Shown here in pieces: positions 1 to 10,292 of a stretch of 64,000 nucleotides of DNA (positions are counted from its first letter, which is position 1; each line of letters starts with the position of its first letter). The notes beneath the pieces were generated by a model. That model made no database searches. It had not been told where the DNA came from and saw only the letters and a program-made list of their open reading frames with translations. The position numbers and the translations under genes were made by a program. Source of the DNA: Sepioteuthis lessoniana (lineage: Eukaryota; Mollusca; Cephalopoda; Myopsida; Loliginidae). The DNA is taken from contig OY757934.1 of the NCBI GenBank assembly GCA_963585895.1, positions 33,939,268 through 34,003,267 of the forward strand, read 5' to 3'.

Positions 1-120
1 AATAACCGCAAAAAACGCCTACAAATTCTCGAAGCAATCAGTATTAAAGATAAGCTACGAAATATAAATAAAATACCATTCAACACTGGCACAAAATTAT
101 TAAATATCTTCAATAACTGA
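1..120 (+). pseudogene. C-terminal tail of a Penelope-like element protein (partial)
   Basis: The window opens inside an open frame (frame 1) that runs to a TGA at 118-120. Its residues include RLQILEAISIKDK followed by an asparagine-rich end with NTGTKLLNIFN. From memory of the family, this resembles the short tail after the GIY-YIG endonuclease domain of Penelope-like retroelements, where an ILEAI(x)IK motif precedes a P/N-rich end. Only about 39 residues are visible, so the assignment rests on this tail and on the 3' region that follows. The catalytic domains would lie upstream, outside the window. Confidence 0.5.
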
Positions 121-417
121 AATACAAACCAAAGCACCCCCACCAATAATAAACTCTTCCAAGAGAACAACTTTCGCACCCTAATTAAAAACAAGGAATA
201 CCAACTTTACACTATCTCCAAAAAATAATCTCCCTGATGACGATGGACACGATCGAAAGCGCTTGGGCACAGATGCTCTTCTATCAGCTAGATCCCGAAA
301 ATAGCAAGGAAAGTGGAAAACACACCAAAATATCATTAAAATATCTGTGGTCTTCAATGTTTGAATATATGTATATATATAAATATCCGTTTTCTTTACC
401 GAAACATGTTTGAAAAA
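121..417 (+). mobile_element. Penelope-like 3' non-coding region with hammerhead-like core
   Basis: This follows the partial Penelope-like frame. At 234-240 it has CTGATGA and at 255-258 GAAA, 14 bases apart: the order and spacing of the conserved hammerhead ribozyme core that Penelope-like terminal repeats are known to carry. The closing C/C pair of stem II is not canonical here, so it is probably a decayed relic. The segment ends in AT-rich sequence and a (TA/TG)n tract. Confidence 0.4.
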
Positions 418-443
418 ATATATATATATGTGTGTGTGTGTGT
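418..443. repeat. (TA)n(TG)n microsatellite
   Basis: Short alternating TA then TG tract at the end of the Penelope-like remnant. Confidence 0.9.
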
Positions 444-445
444 AA

Positions 446-1459
446 GAGATTGAAAGAAGAGAGACAATAGCTTGTATTGCCTTTTGGATTTTATTGTTGA
501 GGTAGATCTTAAATCGACATTGTTTCAATAAAATCGATACTCTATGCAATTTAGGTATAAAAGTTTTTCTCTTGAATTACTTAAATATAATAATTAGGTA
601 CTGTAAGCAACCAGAGGCCTGTTGGCCAGTGTAAGCAAAGCTTTGAAAATAGCATCAACTAATGAGAAAACCAGAAGAAAATGTCCAAATCAAAATTAAT
701 ATTGAATCTAAATAAACCCCATATTTAAGTCTTGTTTCGCTCTGCTCAAAAAATGGTAAAACTCTACAAGAAAATAATGAGTACATAGAAATTATATTAC
801 GCTTTGAAGGAAATACACACGCTATGGAAACACCCAGAGATACAAATATGAAAATACGTGAGTGAGTCAAAAGTTTTACTATTGTGACAATATGCCCGAC
901 ATGGCCGGTCCCCACTATCTTAACTTCTTATATCAGATCATCTAGTGGTTCCTCTCATCTCCGGTCGGGGGCATTTTACATGTTTTACAAATATACAACA
1001 GATATAACATATATAACCGAGAGTGGGAGAAAAAAGGACAAGCAAGCACGGACATGGGTCAGCCCTAAGCGTAAGAAGGGAGAAGTTTTGGCACTTTTCT
1101 GGCATTATGTGCATCTGTGGCTATCGCGAGCGTGTACCCGAACAAAATTCCCACACATCTACCAGGTACGCTGACTCATCCTCTCGCGCTGGCTGACCTG
1201 TCTTCTGGGTTTACAAGTCCCAAGTCCTCGCTTCAGCTGCCGCCTCTCTCTGACCGTCACCTTTCACTGATTGTCGCTAACTCCTATCGGTTCTGCTCTG
1301 GGAACTTGTCCTACCTCGTCTACTTCCGGTCTCGTAGGAAATCTCGCGCGCAAGCCCTTTGTGTGGGCTTCGTACCAAAACAGACAAAGGAATCTTCTGA
1401 CTGGCACTCACCCACACCCACACCCTCAAAACGAATGACCACCATCGAGCCACACTTTA
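446..1459. other. No gene recognised; GC-richer patch near 1040-1440
   Basis: 446-1040 is ordinary AT-rich sequence. About 1040-1440 is clearly richer in G and C, with several CG dinucleotides. Open frames cross it on the plus strand but show no recognisable motif. It could be an old exon, an LTR piece or a promoter-proximal segment. Confidence 0.4.
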
Positions 1460-1727
1460 TTTTAGTAACATGAAGCATAATTCGACTGCTCCGGATGCTT
1501 TGCTGAGATTATGAAGGTGACAAACCATTTTGGATAGTGACATGCCAAACTCGTCTGATACTCGCCGAGTGTTACTTACCGGATTTGCCTCTATGGCTTG
1601 GAACACGGTTTAGGGAATGCAAGCTTTGAGGCTTACCTGACTGTCTGATCATCGAGGAATTTCTTGCGAAATTTCTTGAACCCATTTGGTTACTGTACTG
1701 TGATCAACTGTGCCTTCACTTTTCGCC
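1460..1727 (-). pseudogene. Mariner-type transposase N-terminal fragment
   Basis: Read on the minus strand, the frame starts with AKSEGTVDHSTVTKW, then after a frame change FKKF and LDDQ, a stop, and a long stretch QAIEANPVSNTRRVSDEFG followed by HLHNLSK. This is the paired helix-turn-helix DNA-binding region of a mariner transposase of the SETMAR-like type; the phrase around IEANP..STRRVS is characteristic. At least two frame changes and two stops are present, and no catalytic DDD region follows. It is a dead fragment unrelated in sequence to the mariners at 29 and 41 kb. Confidence 0.75.
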
Positions 1728-2435
1728 AAACAAACAATTTTTTGTTACTTCTACAATGTTATATAAAGACAAATTGATAACAAGGTAATCCATGTAGAAG
1801 GAGTGATTTATTGTTATAGCTCAGTATGAACTCGTAAAGCAAAAGTTTCTGAATTAAACTTCGCTAATCTGTGCGGTTTTCAAATCACTCACTGAGTGAA
1901 GCAATGCACAACGGTTCAGCACACCGACTATCATCATCCTATCAACCTTAGCAGCCATTTTATACGACTTAAACTACTTTGGTCATGTGATATACGCATG
2001 TGCTAAAATACCTCAACATTTTTGACTCACTCTTGTACATTTACACACATTCACATGAAATTTCACACAAAAAATAAATATCTGTTCAATGTGTGTGTAT
2101 GAGTATGCGGGTAGGTAGGCATTTTATTAGAACCCATATGTCTTGATTGCTTTGATGTCTAAATTGTATTCTGCAATTTTCCAAGGATTGATGTTTGTTT
2201 GTCTTGAAAACAGTATTTGAAATAACCTCAGTTTCAAACAACAACAACAACAACAACAACCTCAGGTATTGAAAGCTGATCATCTCAACAGAAAATGTTA
2301 TCACTCACCTATAAATACATATTCAAATGTTCTCTGATACTTTATCGGTAAATGCATTTTTATGTTGATTGATTTATTTATAAATTTGTTTCCCATAAAC
2401 ATGTCAATAAAGGGCTTTGAATTTTTTTTTTTCAG
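1728..2435. other. Non-coding; (AAC)n at 2237-2260
   Basis: No gene recognised. It holds one (AAC)n microsatellite and ends in a T-rich tract that serves as the polypyrimidine tract of the acceptor at 2434-2435. Confidence 0.5.
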
Positions 2436-2495
2436 AAATGATTCGGACAGGATTTCTTTACATTTGCATCATGTTATTTATTTGGACACACCAAG
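2436..2495 (+). CDS. Orphan first coding exon (signal peptide), phase 1
   Basis: A run of ten T then TTCAG (acceptor AG at 2434-2435) is followed by AA and ATG at 2438. Nineteen codons give MIRTGFLYICIMLFIWTHQ, and one leftover G precedes a strong donor GTAAGT at 2496. The peptide has a basic residue near the start and a hydrophobic core, like a signal peptide. The exon must be preceded by a 5'UTR exon, because it has its own acceptor. The next exon must begin in phase 1. No adjoining exon is visible in the following 8 kb; the exon at 12331 and the EGF exon at 56635 are phase-compatible, but nothing shows a junction. It is probably real by splice-site quality; the product is unknown. Confidence 0.5.
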
Positions 2496-2804
2496 GTAAG
2501 TATATAACCGTTATTTAAATAATTTAGTCAATTTTCGTAGATTTATGTATAAAATGGCTTTGATATTTTTTTAGGTGAATTTTCTGAATAGCCTAGTCCA
2601 GTATCATTTCCAACTAGAAAAGTGACTCCTATATTAGCAGTAGAGGGAGAGTCTGATTAATATTTGTCACTATTCCGTGAGAAATGAAATAATGCATACC
2701 ATAAGCTGGAAAAGATATACTCAACATGGCAAAAGAAAACAACTTTAACAAAGTTTATTAAATGTATAGGGAATCAGAGATTTGGTTGGTTATTTATTTA
2801 GTTA
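2496..2804. other. Intron-like sequence, nothing recognised
   Basis: AT-rich sequence after the donor at 2496 with no open frame of note. Confidence 0.5.
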
Positions 2805-3150
2805 GGTTTTTGGCTTCAGATGTTGTGGGTATTTGGAATCCGACTTCTTTGGTTTTCTTCTCTATCCACATTTATTCGCTGGCTTCTTAGTCTGTGAAGG
2901 CTGCAAAGGAAGAAAAGGAAGGAGACGAAGATAGGAGATACCTATTAAATTGCAACTTTATTTCTGGGTTCAACCATTCTGTGGGTGAGATTTTTTTCTG
3001 AACCCAATGGAAATGGTCACATCTCCCAGACAAAGTATTAGAATATACTAGTCGTCTCCGGTGGTTGATAAGTCCAAATTGGGTGCTTTTTGCAATGCTC
3101 GTTTCGGTGGTGTCGGCTCTCTAGCAGCAGACATGACTTGGTATCAGGCA
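2805..3150 (+). repeat. Dispersed repeat X, copy 1
   Basis: This matches 6555-6925 in the same orientation. Shared landmarks are AAGGAAGGAGACGAAGATAG (2917 region), a segment with TTTATTTCTGGGTTCAAC, and AAGTCCAAATTGGGTGCTTT near 3070. The two copies differ by scattered substitutions and small indels and stop matching after the GCTAGCAGC-like string. No coding capacity or known family was recognised. Confidence 0.7.
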
Positions 3151-3255
3151 GTAAGACCTAACCAGCACACGTGTTCGTCGCTAGCGGCCGCGTGAAAGAG
3201 TGTTCGTTCAGTGCTACGGTGGAGGCTAAAGTGAGGTCGAATTTCTCTTTTACGC

Positions 3256-3645
3256 TGGGATGGTCCTTTTTCCCGGCATGCATCGCCTCTATTTGCTGTT
3301 GGGGGCTTCTGGAAATTTCTGCACTCCCTGAATTTACGTTTTTTATTCCTTTTATTCTTCTCTTTTCTACCCCCTTCATACGCCCCTACCCAGGTAGAGG
3401 AGATATTTTAGGGGTCTGTTATAAGGTGTGTGTGTATGTGTGTGTGTGGGATGGTCCTTTTTCCCGGCATGCATCGCCTCTATTTGCTGTTGGGGGCTTC
3501 TGGAAATTTCTGCACTCCCTGAATTTACGTTTTTTATTCCTTTTATTCTTCTCTTTTCTACCCCCTTCATACGCCCCTACCCAGGTAGAGGAGATATTTT
3601 AGGGATATGCTAAAAGGAAAAAAAATGGTCTGTTATAAGGTGTGT
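3256..3645 (+). repeat. 191-bp tandem duplication ending in (GT)n
   Basis: The block starting TGGGATGGTCCTTTTTCCCG at 3256 restarts at 3447 with near identity. Each copy ends in GTCTGTTATAAGG and a GT tract. The second copy has about 20 extra bases before that end. The GT tracts at the boundaries probably supported the duplication by slippage or unequal exchange. Confidence 0.9.
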
Positions 3646-3673
3646 GTGTGTATGTGTGTGTGTGTGTGTGTGA
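3640..3673. repeat. (GT)n microsatellite
   Basis: GT tract at the end of the second duplicated unit; a similar one lies at 3426-3448. Confidence 0.9.
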
Positions 3674-5849
3674 GTTGTTCTTGATAAAGAAATTTAAACA
3701 AACTCATAGTCATATAATGTTGTCAAGATGTTGATAACTGTGTAGGAACTGCTTGTCTGAGGTACTATATACAAGTTCATCAGGTTGACATTTGAAATGA
3801 GGTGAAGCATGTCATGGGTGAATTCATGTTTGTTATGCTTCGTGTCTGAACAGTTACTCTTGAATAATCTGGCCTTTGTTTGTGTTCCTTTGGATTTATT
3901 TTTTTATTCTCTAATTTTTTTTGTTTTGTGTATTTCTATGGCTTTTTTTAATTGATTTGAAGTATTACAACATACAATGAAAAAAGCTTCATTTAAAACA
4001 AAACAAACAAGGAAATTTAAACAATTTTTATAAAACAACAAAGGGTCAACTTGGATGTTCAGAAGTTCCCTTTTACAAGTTGTAAATTTTCGAAGTGGTG
4101 GAAAGTCAGATGTTAGGAAAAAGGGGGAAAGGAGGAAAATGTTTTTAGAGAGTACTCATTCTTTTTTTCTTTCTTTCTTTTTATGGTCAGGTAGTGAAAT
4201 TAGCAAAAAAGTAGTTTCAGCTCTTAACTCGAGCGCAGACGTTACTTCTCGCTTGATCACGGTATCTATGTGCTTCCTTGGGTCTCTTTTGTCCTCACTG
4301 CCTCGGTTCACAGAAATCCTGAGTTTTTATCTCTCCCCACCGGCTCCAAACTCACTCCACAATCCTTCTCATTTTTGGCGCGACCGCTTCCCATTTGCTA
4401 CTTTAATTTTTATTATTTTTCTTTTTTTCTGATTTCTAACCCGATGGGTGTGTGGAGCCGATGCGTAGCGACGCGTTTATACATTTTGTATGTGGCAGCC
4501 GACGAGTCAACATCCGGTTGGGAGTTTTATTGTTAATTCCTAAATCCCCACATTTCCAAATTGTCCACTTTTTTTTGTATGAAGACTAAGTTGAATGTTA
4601 CAGTCTTTCTGTGAGAAGTATTGTTTGTCGAACTCTTTTATCTTCTTTGGCAATTTTTTATATCATTTTTTTTTGTTTTATTCTTTCTTTTGTTAAGGTG
4701 GTTGGATCCAGGGATTCTTTGGGTATAAAGGATTTTACTTTTTTATTTTTCAAGCTGAGTGAAACGGTCCTCAATAAAAGGAGTGTTATCTATCTGACTC
4801 TTTGATTGATTTTTCTTATGTGCAAGAATTTTCAGGGCATAGAGTTAATGAATGTAACCGTCGCTGTCTGGGGAGGATTATTTTTCTTTAACTCTTGCGT
4901 TTCTTTGGATTTTTAAAATCAATATTCGCGAATATATCAACAACAACAAAATTAATAAACTTTGTTACTCACGTTTTCCCCTTTTTTGTTTTTGTTTTGA
5001 TGAATTCGCTCGAATGTAGAGCGTTTACTTCTTCCAATAGTAAACTACTTTTTGATTGTGATGGAAGAAAGGGTAAGAATGATTTTGCGTTTCAAGGTTG
5101 AAACCTTTTTCCTTCACTTTCAAGTGTCAGTAGTAGCATACGTTTTACGGTGTTTTTCCCTGGTTTTACTTTTTTGTAGTCAGGCAAATTGACCAATGGT
5201 AGTGAAAAATATACTAATGACTTGTGTTATATAGTTGATATTCTCTTTCCTCCACTTTGTAGTAGTGAGTGAAAGTATTTTTGGTCCCCGACAATTTTAT
5301 GTTTCCCCGCAATTTTGTGTTGAAGTTTGATATAGTTTGTTTTAGAAAAAAAGGTTGAATAGGCATAATATAAGCACATGGATAAAGTAGTAACTGAAGG
5401 AAGCCAATGAAACAAATGAGTAAAAGATATGAAACGAATGAAACGAGTAAAGGTTGTAAAACGGCGCGGACAAAAAGAACATTTAAAACAAGGTGACGAA
5501 CAAAACAAATTTATATACTATAATAATAAAACTTACATTGATACATAAAAAATTTCTAATTCTACTAACAAAATAATAGTGTGTATATATGTGTGAGTTT
5601 GTGTGTGTGAGTGTGTGTGTGTCTAACACAACAAAGCTATAAAAGGATTACATATTTAAAATGTCCTTTTTTATGATTAGAAACGGGCAGTTTCTCTGAG
5701 ACTGGAAAGCGTCTCATAGTCAATGTATATTTTGAATGTCTGCGAGGCCCATCCATGTTGTTGCTTTTCACTCCTGTTGATTCACGCTGGAGGTGGTGTG
5801 TTGCCGCTGCGAAGAATTTGTGTAGAAGAGAGAAAGGGTATTTGAAGAC
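3674..5849. other. Non-coding, no gene recognised
   Basis: T-rich sequence on the plus strand with short open frames of low-complexity composition. 4195-4530 is slightly GC-richer with several CG dinucleotides. A (GT)n-like tract lies at about 5580-5622. No family was recognised. Confidence 0.4.
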
Positions 5850-5956
5850 GACGTATTTATAGAAAATACGCGTCTTGTAGGTGGCTCAAAACGCAGGACT
5901 AGAATTTACGCGCGGACGTAGTTTTAAGTATGTCACGTGGTCCTCCTGGCCAATAG
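5850..5956 (-). promoter_or_regulatory. Minus-strand core-promoter-like block (CCAAT, E-box, TATA)
   Basis: On the minus strand an inverted CCAAT (CCAAT on plus at 5950-5954), a palindromic CACGTG E-box (5934-5939) and TATAAATA (5854-5861) are arrayed in order within about 100 bases. A start site would fall near 5825. No gene follows on that strand, so it may be the promoter of an LTR or another solitary retroelement end. Confidence 0.35.
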
Positions 5957-6047
5957 TTTCCCGAGACTGAATTTTGTGGGAACAAGTGGCATACCGCCCA
6001 AAATAATTTATAGGAGTGTAAAGTCCTATAACTTTAGACGTTAGTAG

Positions 6048-6316
6048 TAGTTGTAGTAGTAGTAGTTGGCGACCGTAGTCGAGGGTGATTTGAAGGCTCC
6101 CTTTTCAATAGCTACTACATCGAGGTATAGGGGAAGGCGCTACTCCTTTCCCTGGATTGCTCCACTTTAGTCTTGTTACGTACCTTATATTGCTAAGTGT
6201 TAAGCAAGAAGGTATCAAGTACCATTTTTAAGGTCTTTAGTATGAAACGACCTGGGATTGAACCCAGGTCTCCTGGACCATTGGCAAACACTCTACCCAC
6301 TAGACCAATGAGCCAG
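6048..6316 (-). mobile_element. tRNA-derived SINE, family A, full length with 15-bp TSD
   Basis: On the minus strand it starts with a tRNA-like head: A-box region TAGTGGGTAGAGTG and B-box GGTTCAATCCC. Then follow an unrelated body (TACTTGATACC, AGGGAAAGGAGTAGCGCC) and a tail ending near GTCGCCAAC. It is flanked by perfect direct repeats TTTAGACGTTAGTAG at 6033-6047 and 6317-6331, the target-site duplication expected from LINE-driven retroposition. Other family A copies lie at 17631, 29053, 32334, 36847/37749 and 57183. Confidence 0.9.
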
Positions 6317-6554
6317 TTTAGACGTTAGTAGCGGCTTAAATTCTCTGGTCGTTATTAAATGCTTTTTACTGCTCTTTTTCTTTTTTTATGTGTGTTTCTT
6401 TGTTTAGTCCGTTTGTTCGAGCTTGTATATTTTTGTTTTGTACGTCACTTTGAGGTTGTTCATTTCAAATTGGAATGGGAGCCGTCTGCTTCAAGTTGGG
6501 ATGTTTTTTTTTTATCATGGGTATTCAACACCCGTCGGAGGTAATCATTATTGG

Positions 6555-6925
6555 GTGTAAGGTGTCTTTGTTGGTGTTATTTTGGTTTCGTTTCGTTGGT
6601 GGTAGAAGGTTTGGGTTTGGATATCTGACTCCATCATTTTTTTCTCACCCCATCTTAATTCGTTGGCGTCTTCTTGGTTTTTGAAGGCAGCAAAGGAAAA
6701 AAAGGAAGGAGACGAAGATAGGAGATACCTTTTAATTTTCAACTTTATTTCTGGGTTCAACAATCATTCTGTGGGTTGGAAATTCTTCCTGAAGTCAATA
6801 GAAATCGTCGCGTCTCCCAGACAAGTTATTAAAATACACTTCGGTGGTTGACAAGTCCAAATTGGGTGCTTTTTGTAATGCTCGTGCCGGCTTGCTAGCA
6901 GCTGATATGGCTAGGTATGGCCTTT
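6555..6925 (+). repeat. Dispersed repeat X, copy 2
   Basis: Second copy of the 2805-3150 repeat, same orientation. It has an uninterrupted stretch around the AAGGAAGGAGACGAAGATAG landmark. It is followed, after about 55 bases, by a Dong-like LINE fragment. Confidence 0.7.
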
Positions 6926-6979
6926 ATGGTCTCGATTATTCTATTGATTTTCATTCTCTGCATTTTCTTAAGTCTTTGG

Positions 6980-7213
6980 GGACTGTTGCAAGTGCAATTA
7001 CAACAACTGATAACACTATCACCTTAATGTTTCGCAGCTTTTTCAACTCTTTGGCAATGTCCAATTATCTATTTATCTTTTCACATTTTATTTTCTCTCT
7101 GTGATTTGCTGGAACAGTAAAATCTACCAGAGGACATATTATTCTCTCCTTATTAACTTAAAGTATGTCTGGTCTCCTGGTTAGGATTGGGTGATATGCT
7201 TGTATCTCAAAAT
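6980..7213 (-). mobile_element. Dong/R4 LINE 3' fragment (oldest of the cluster)
   Basis: This aligns base by base, with many differences, to the restriction-like-endonuclease region of the neighbouring copy. Matching landmarks on the plus strand are CAATTACAAC, TTTTTCAACTC and TCTTTTCACATTTTATTTTCTC. It is the most diverged copy in the cluster and lacks an open frame. Its upstream end abuts the TTA tract at 7219. Confidence 0.65.
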
Positions 7214-7218
7214 CATAA

Positions 7219-7245
7219 ATTATTATTATTATTATTATTATTATT
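7219..7245. repeat. (TTA)n tract between Dong copies
   Basis: Uninterrupted TTA repeat separating two Dong copies. Confidence 0.95.
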
Positions 7246-7583
7246 CACTCATTAGAGCTTTTCACATCAGTGTTAGCCGATAGTTTTTCACTAGAGTCTG
7301 AGTGACAGCAAGTTTCCTCAAGTCTCTAGGACTCTTCTTAGTATTCTGGCTGTTCTCAATAATGCTGTCGTTCGGATGGTCTCCACCCGTCCGCCAACTT
7401 CCAAGTCCTCTAGTCCCTTTAGTAATCCTTTAGTTACTGTTCAAAACGCACCAATTACAATTGGTATAATAGTCACCTGCATGTTCCACAGTTTTTTCAA
7501 TTCCCTAGCTAGGTCGAGGTACTTATCCTTCTTTTCACATTCTGTCAGTTTTATTCTGTGGTCAGCCGGGACAGCAAAGTTGA

Positions 7584-8672
7584 CTATTTTGCAAGTTCTC
7601 TTTTTTTGTTGATTATTATTAAGTCTAGTCTTCTGGCCGAGATTAGGTGATCCGTGTGTATGCCGAAGTCCCATAGGAGTTTATGTGTGTCATTTTCTAG
7701 GACAGGTGCTGGCTTGTGCATATACCATTTGTTTGTATGGTCAAATTTAAATTTCTTGCACATCTCCCAGTAGATCACCTTGCCGACCCAATCATTTCTA
7801 TTCTTATATTCCTTCGGCGCTAATTTGCTGCATTCGCTTATTATGTCATTGATGGTTTCATTTCTGTCACCACATAGCCTGCATTTGCTATTTTGTTGGG
7901 TCTTATCTATTCTCGCTTTGATATGATTGGTTCTTACGGCGTTGTCTTGTGCTGCTATTAGGAGAGATTCTGTTTCTCTCTTAAAGTTTCCTTTTCTTAG
8001 CCATGTCCAGGTTTTGTCGTGTGAGATGTTGTTTATTAGTCGTTTAAAACGCACATAGAGTTGTTTTCCTTCCCATTTTTGTTTCCTAGTTATTGTCATT
8101 TTGTTGATCATCGTGTTCTCAGTATCATTTCTGGTGCCTGTAATGAGTCCTCCTTCGTGTTTTTGTATATAGTCTTCGAGTCGTTGTATCGATGTGTCAA
8201 TGCTGTGTTCAATGCTGGCAAGTCCTCTTCCTCCCTCTTTTCTTGAAACATATAGTCTGTCAACGTCTTCTCTGGGGTGTAAAGCCTTATGCGTGGGGAT
8301 TAGTTTTCTTGTTCTTTGGTCCATTTGTTTAAGTTCGTCTCTGGTCCACTTGAGAAAGGGTCCGGAATATCTAACGAGTGGTACAGCCCATGTATTTATT
8401 CCTTTGATAAGATTTCTGCAATTGAGTTTTGTCTCGAGTAGTTTTCTAGTTCTCCTGAGATATTCTTTCTGAATTTTTTCTTTCATTTCCACTTGTTTGA
8501 TGGTGTTAGCCTCCAAGATACCCAAGTATTTGTAGGTTTCGTTTTCTGCGAGCGTTTTTATCTTATCTTGGTTTGGTAGTTCCATTCCGTCAGTTAGCTG
8601 TTGTTTGCCTCTTTTATTACAAGCATTGCACACTTTTCTATGCCAAATTCCATTCTTATGTCCCGACTGCAT
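7584..8672 (-). pseudogene. Thumb, CCHC and restriction-like endonuclease region of Dong/R4 LINE
   Basis: 362 codons without a stop. Early on it has MELPNQDKIKTLAENETYKY, then RYSGPFLKWTRDELKQMDQR. A CRLCGDRNETINDIISEC segment is the CCHC knuckle (C-x2-C...C), with the usual histidine replaced by aspartate in this copy. Near the end ARRLDLIIINKK and IVNFAVPADHR form the restriction-like endonuclease core; the family motif is RPD...D, and here the proline of RPD is leucine. These missing key residues and the frame change suggest it is dead despite its open frame. Confidence 0.85.
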
Positions 8673-9268
8673 ATTCTGTGTGTATTAGGGTTTCCAGTTC
8701 TTTTTCATTTTTTGCTAATAGTTTGATGTCGTCCACGTACATTAAATAATTAACTTTTTCCTGCGATCTACTAAGTTTGTATCCGGCTATGCATTTTCTG
8801 AGTACGTAGTTAAGTGGCATCATGGCAATTATGAATAGTAAGGGTGATAGAGCATCTCCTTGGAAAATCCCTCTTTGGATCTTTGCTTCAGCTAATCTTC
8901 TTCCTCCTGCTGTCAATTCCACTCTCCAGGTTTTCATGGTTTTGTCGATGAAGTTTATGACATCGTCTGATATTTTGTACATTTTGAGGCTGTTTATTAT
9001 CCTGCTCTGCGGAACCATATCATATGCCTTCTTGTAGTCAATCCAGGCCATAGCTAGATTTTTCCGTCTGGTTTTGCTCTCATTTCGAATGTGTTGATCT
9101 ATGTAAAGTAATTCTGCTGTGCCTCTGGATCCTTTGCAGCATCCTTTCAGTTCGTCAGGGAACAATCCGCCGCTTGTTATAGAGTTGTAAATCTCTTCCC
9201 TTATTTGTGCTCTTGATATTTTCCACATCATTGGAAGGCAAGTTATGGGTAATATTATAAATACAAAG
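8656..9268 (-). pseudogene. Reverse transcriptase region of Dong/R4 LINE
   Basis: The protein reads DELKGCCKGSRGTAELLYID, then AWIDYKKAYDMVP (the RT region with catalytic D), KIQRGIFQGDALSPLLF and LMYVDDIKLLAKN, where YVDD is the RT active-site box. It ends at a stop after HTEYAVGT because of a frame change relative to the downstream frame. The part 5' to the RT palm is missing. In life this domain would copy element RNA by target-primed reverse transcription in the nucleus. Confidence 0.85.
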
Positions 9269-9342
9269 CTTCTAATACTTTCCTAATATGAGAATGGGAA
9301 AATTCTAATACTTTCAGTCCCCATCGAATATAGATTTCCTCA

Positions 9343-9343
<1 letters not shown>

Positions 9344-9393
<50 letters not shown>
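9344..9393. repeat. (TTA)n tract
   Basis: About 17 repeats, lying at the 3' end of the next Dong copy. Only about 70 bases of unplaced sequence separate it from the 5' end of the long copy. Confidence 0.95.
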
Positions 9394-9394
<1 letters not shown>

Positions 9395-9679
9395 CTTTAG
9401 AGTTTTTCACATCAGCGTTAGATGGTTTTTCACTGGAATCTGAGTGACAGCAGGTCTCTTCAAGTTTTCAGGACTCTTCTCAGTATTCTGGCTGTTTTCA
9501 ATAATGCTGTCGTTTGGATGATCTCCACTCGTCCGCCAACTTTCAACTCCTCCGGGCCCTTTAATAATCCTTTAGTTACAGCACCAAAAGCACCAATCAC
9601 AATTGGTACAATCGTCACCCTCATGTTCCACAGCTTTTTCAATTCTCTAGCAAGGTCGAGGTACTTATCCTTCTTTTCA

Positions 9680-9680
<1 letters not shown>
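9394..9680 (-). mobile_element. Dong/R4 LINE, short 5'-truncated copy
   Basis: This has the same 3' terminus as the other copies (on plus, TAGAGTTTTTCACATCAGCG) and about 290 bases of the endonuclease C-terminus. It is cut off at its 5' side directly into a TTA/ATT tract. The frame reads MKKLWNMRVTIVPIVIGAFG on the minus strand, matching the other copies. Confidence 0.85.

Positions 9681-9722
<42 letters not shown>
9681..9722. repeat. (ATT)n tract
   Basis: Uninterrupted ATT repeat joining two truncated Dong copies with no other sequence between. Confidence 0.95.
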
Positions 9723-10215
9723 TACTCATTAGAGTTTTTCACATCAGCGTAAGCTGATGGTATTTCACTAGAGATTGAGTGATAGCAAATCTCCTCAAGT
9801 CTCCAGGATTCTTCTCAGTATTCTGGCCGTTTTCAGTAATGCTGTTGTTTGGATAGTCTCCACTCGGCCGCCAACTTCCAAATCCTCCAGGCCCTTTAGT
9901 AATCCTTTAGTTACCGTGTCAAAAGCACCAATCACAATTGGTATAATTGCCACCTTCATGTTCCATAGTTTTTTCAATTCTCAAGCAAGGTCGAGGAACT
10001 TATCTCTCTTTTCACATTCTTTCAGTTTTATTCTGTGGTCAGCCGGGACAGCAAAGCTGACAATTTTACAGATTTTCATTTTTTGTTGATTATTATAAGG
10101 TCTAGTCTTCTGGCCGAGATTAGGTGATCCGTTTGTATGTCAAAGTCCCATAGGAGTTTTTGTGTGAGTCATTTTCTAGGACAGGTGCTGGGTTGTGCAT
10201 ATACCATTTGTTGGC
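9723..10215 (-). mobile_element. Dong/R4 LINE, 5'-truncated copy
   Basis: About 490 bases including the 3' terminus and the endonuclease core, ending on the 5' side at a TTGGC string joined directly to an ATT tract. It is one of four same-orientation copies in a row. Confidence 0.85.
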
Positions 10216-10226
10216 ATTATTATTAC

Positions 10227-10292
<66 letters not shown>
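10216..10292. repeat. (ATT)n tract, about 25 units
   Basis: Longest ATT tract of the cluster, with one interruption, closing the nested array. Confidence 0.95.

Larger units (their letters stand above)
7246..9272 (-). mobile_element. Dong/R4-type non-LTR retrotransposon, 5'-truncated
   Basis: About 2 kb on the minus strand carrying a reverse transcriptase followed by a CCHC motif and a restriction-like endonuclease, the R4/Dong arrangement. The 3' end (low coordinate) reads into a TTA tract. The 5' end is truncated within the reverse transcriptase, upstream of an ITCLPMMWKI-like segment at about 9230-9270. One frame change splits the coding region near 8660-8672. It is the longest of four copies lying head to tail between 6980 and 10215. 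Confidence 0.85.

Noticed and set aside
234..275. Active hammerhead ribozyme
   Set aside because: The first pair of stem II and the cleavage-site side do not fit the consensus; recorded only as ribozyme-like.
1040..1440. CpG-island promoter
   Set aside because: It is richer in GC but no downstream gene, TATA or repeated motif supports a promoter.
6545..6770. Overlapping frames in dispersed repeat X as genes
   Set aside because: Frames are not kept between the two copies of the repeat.
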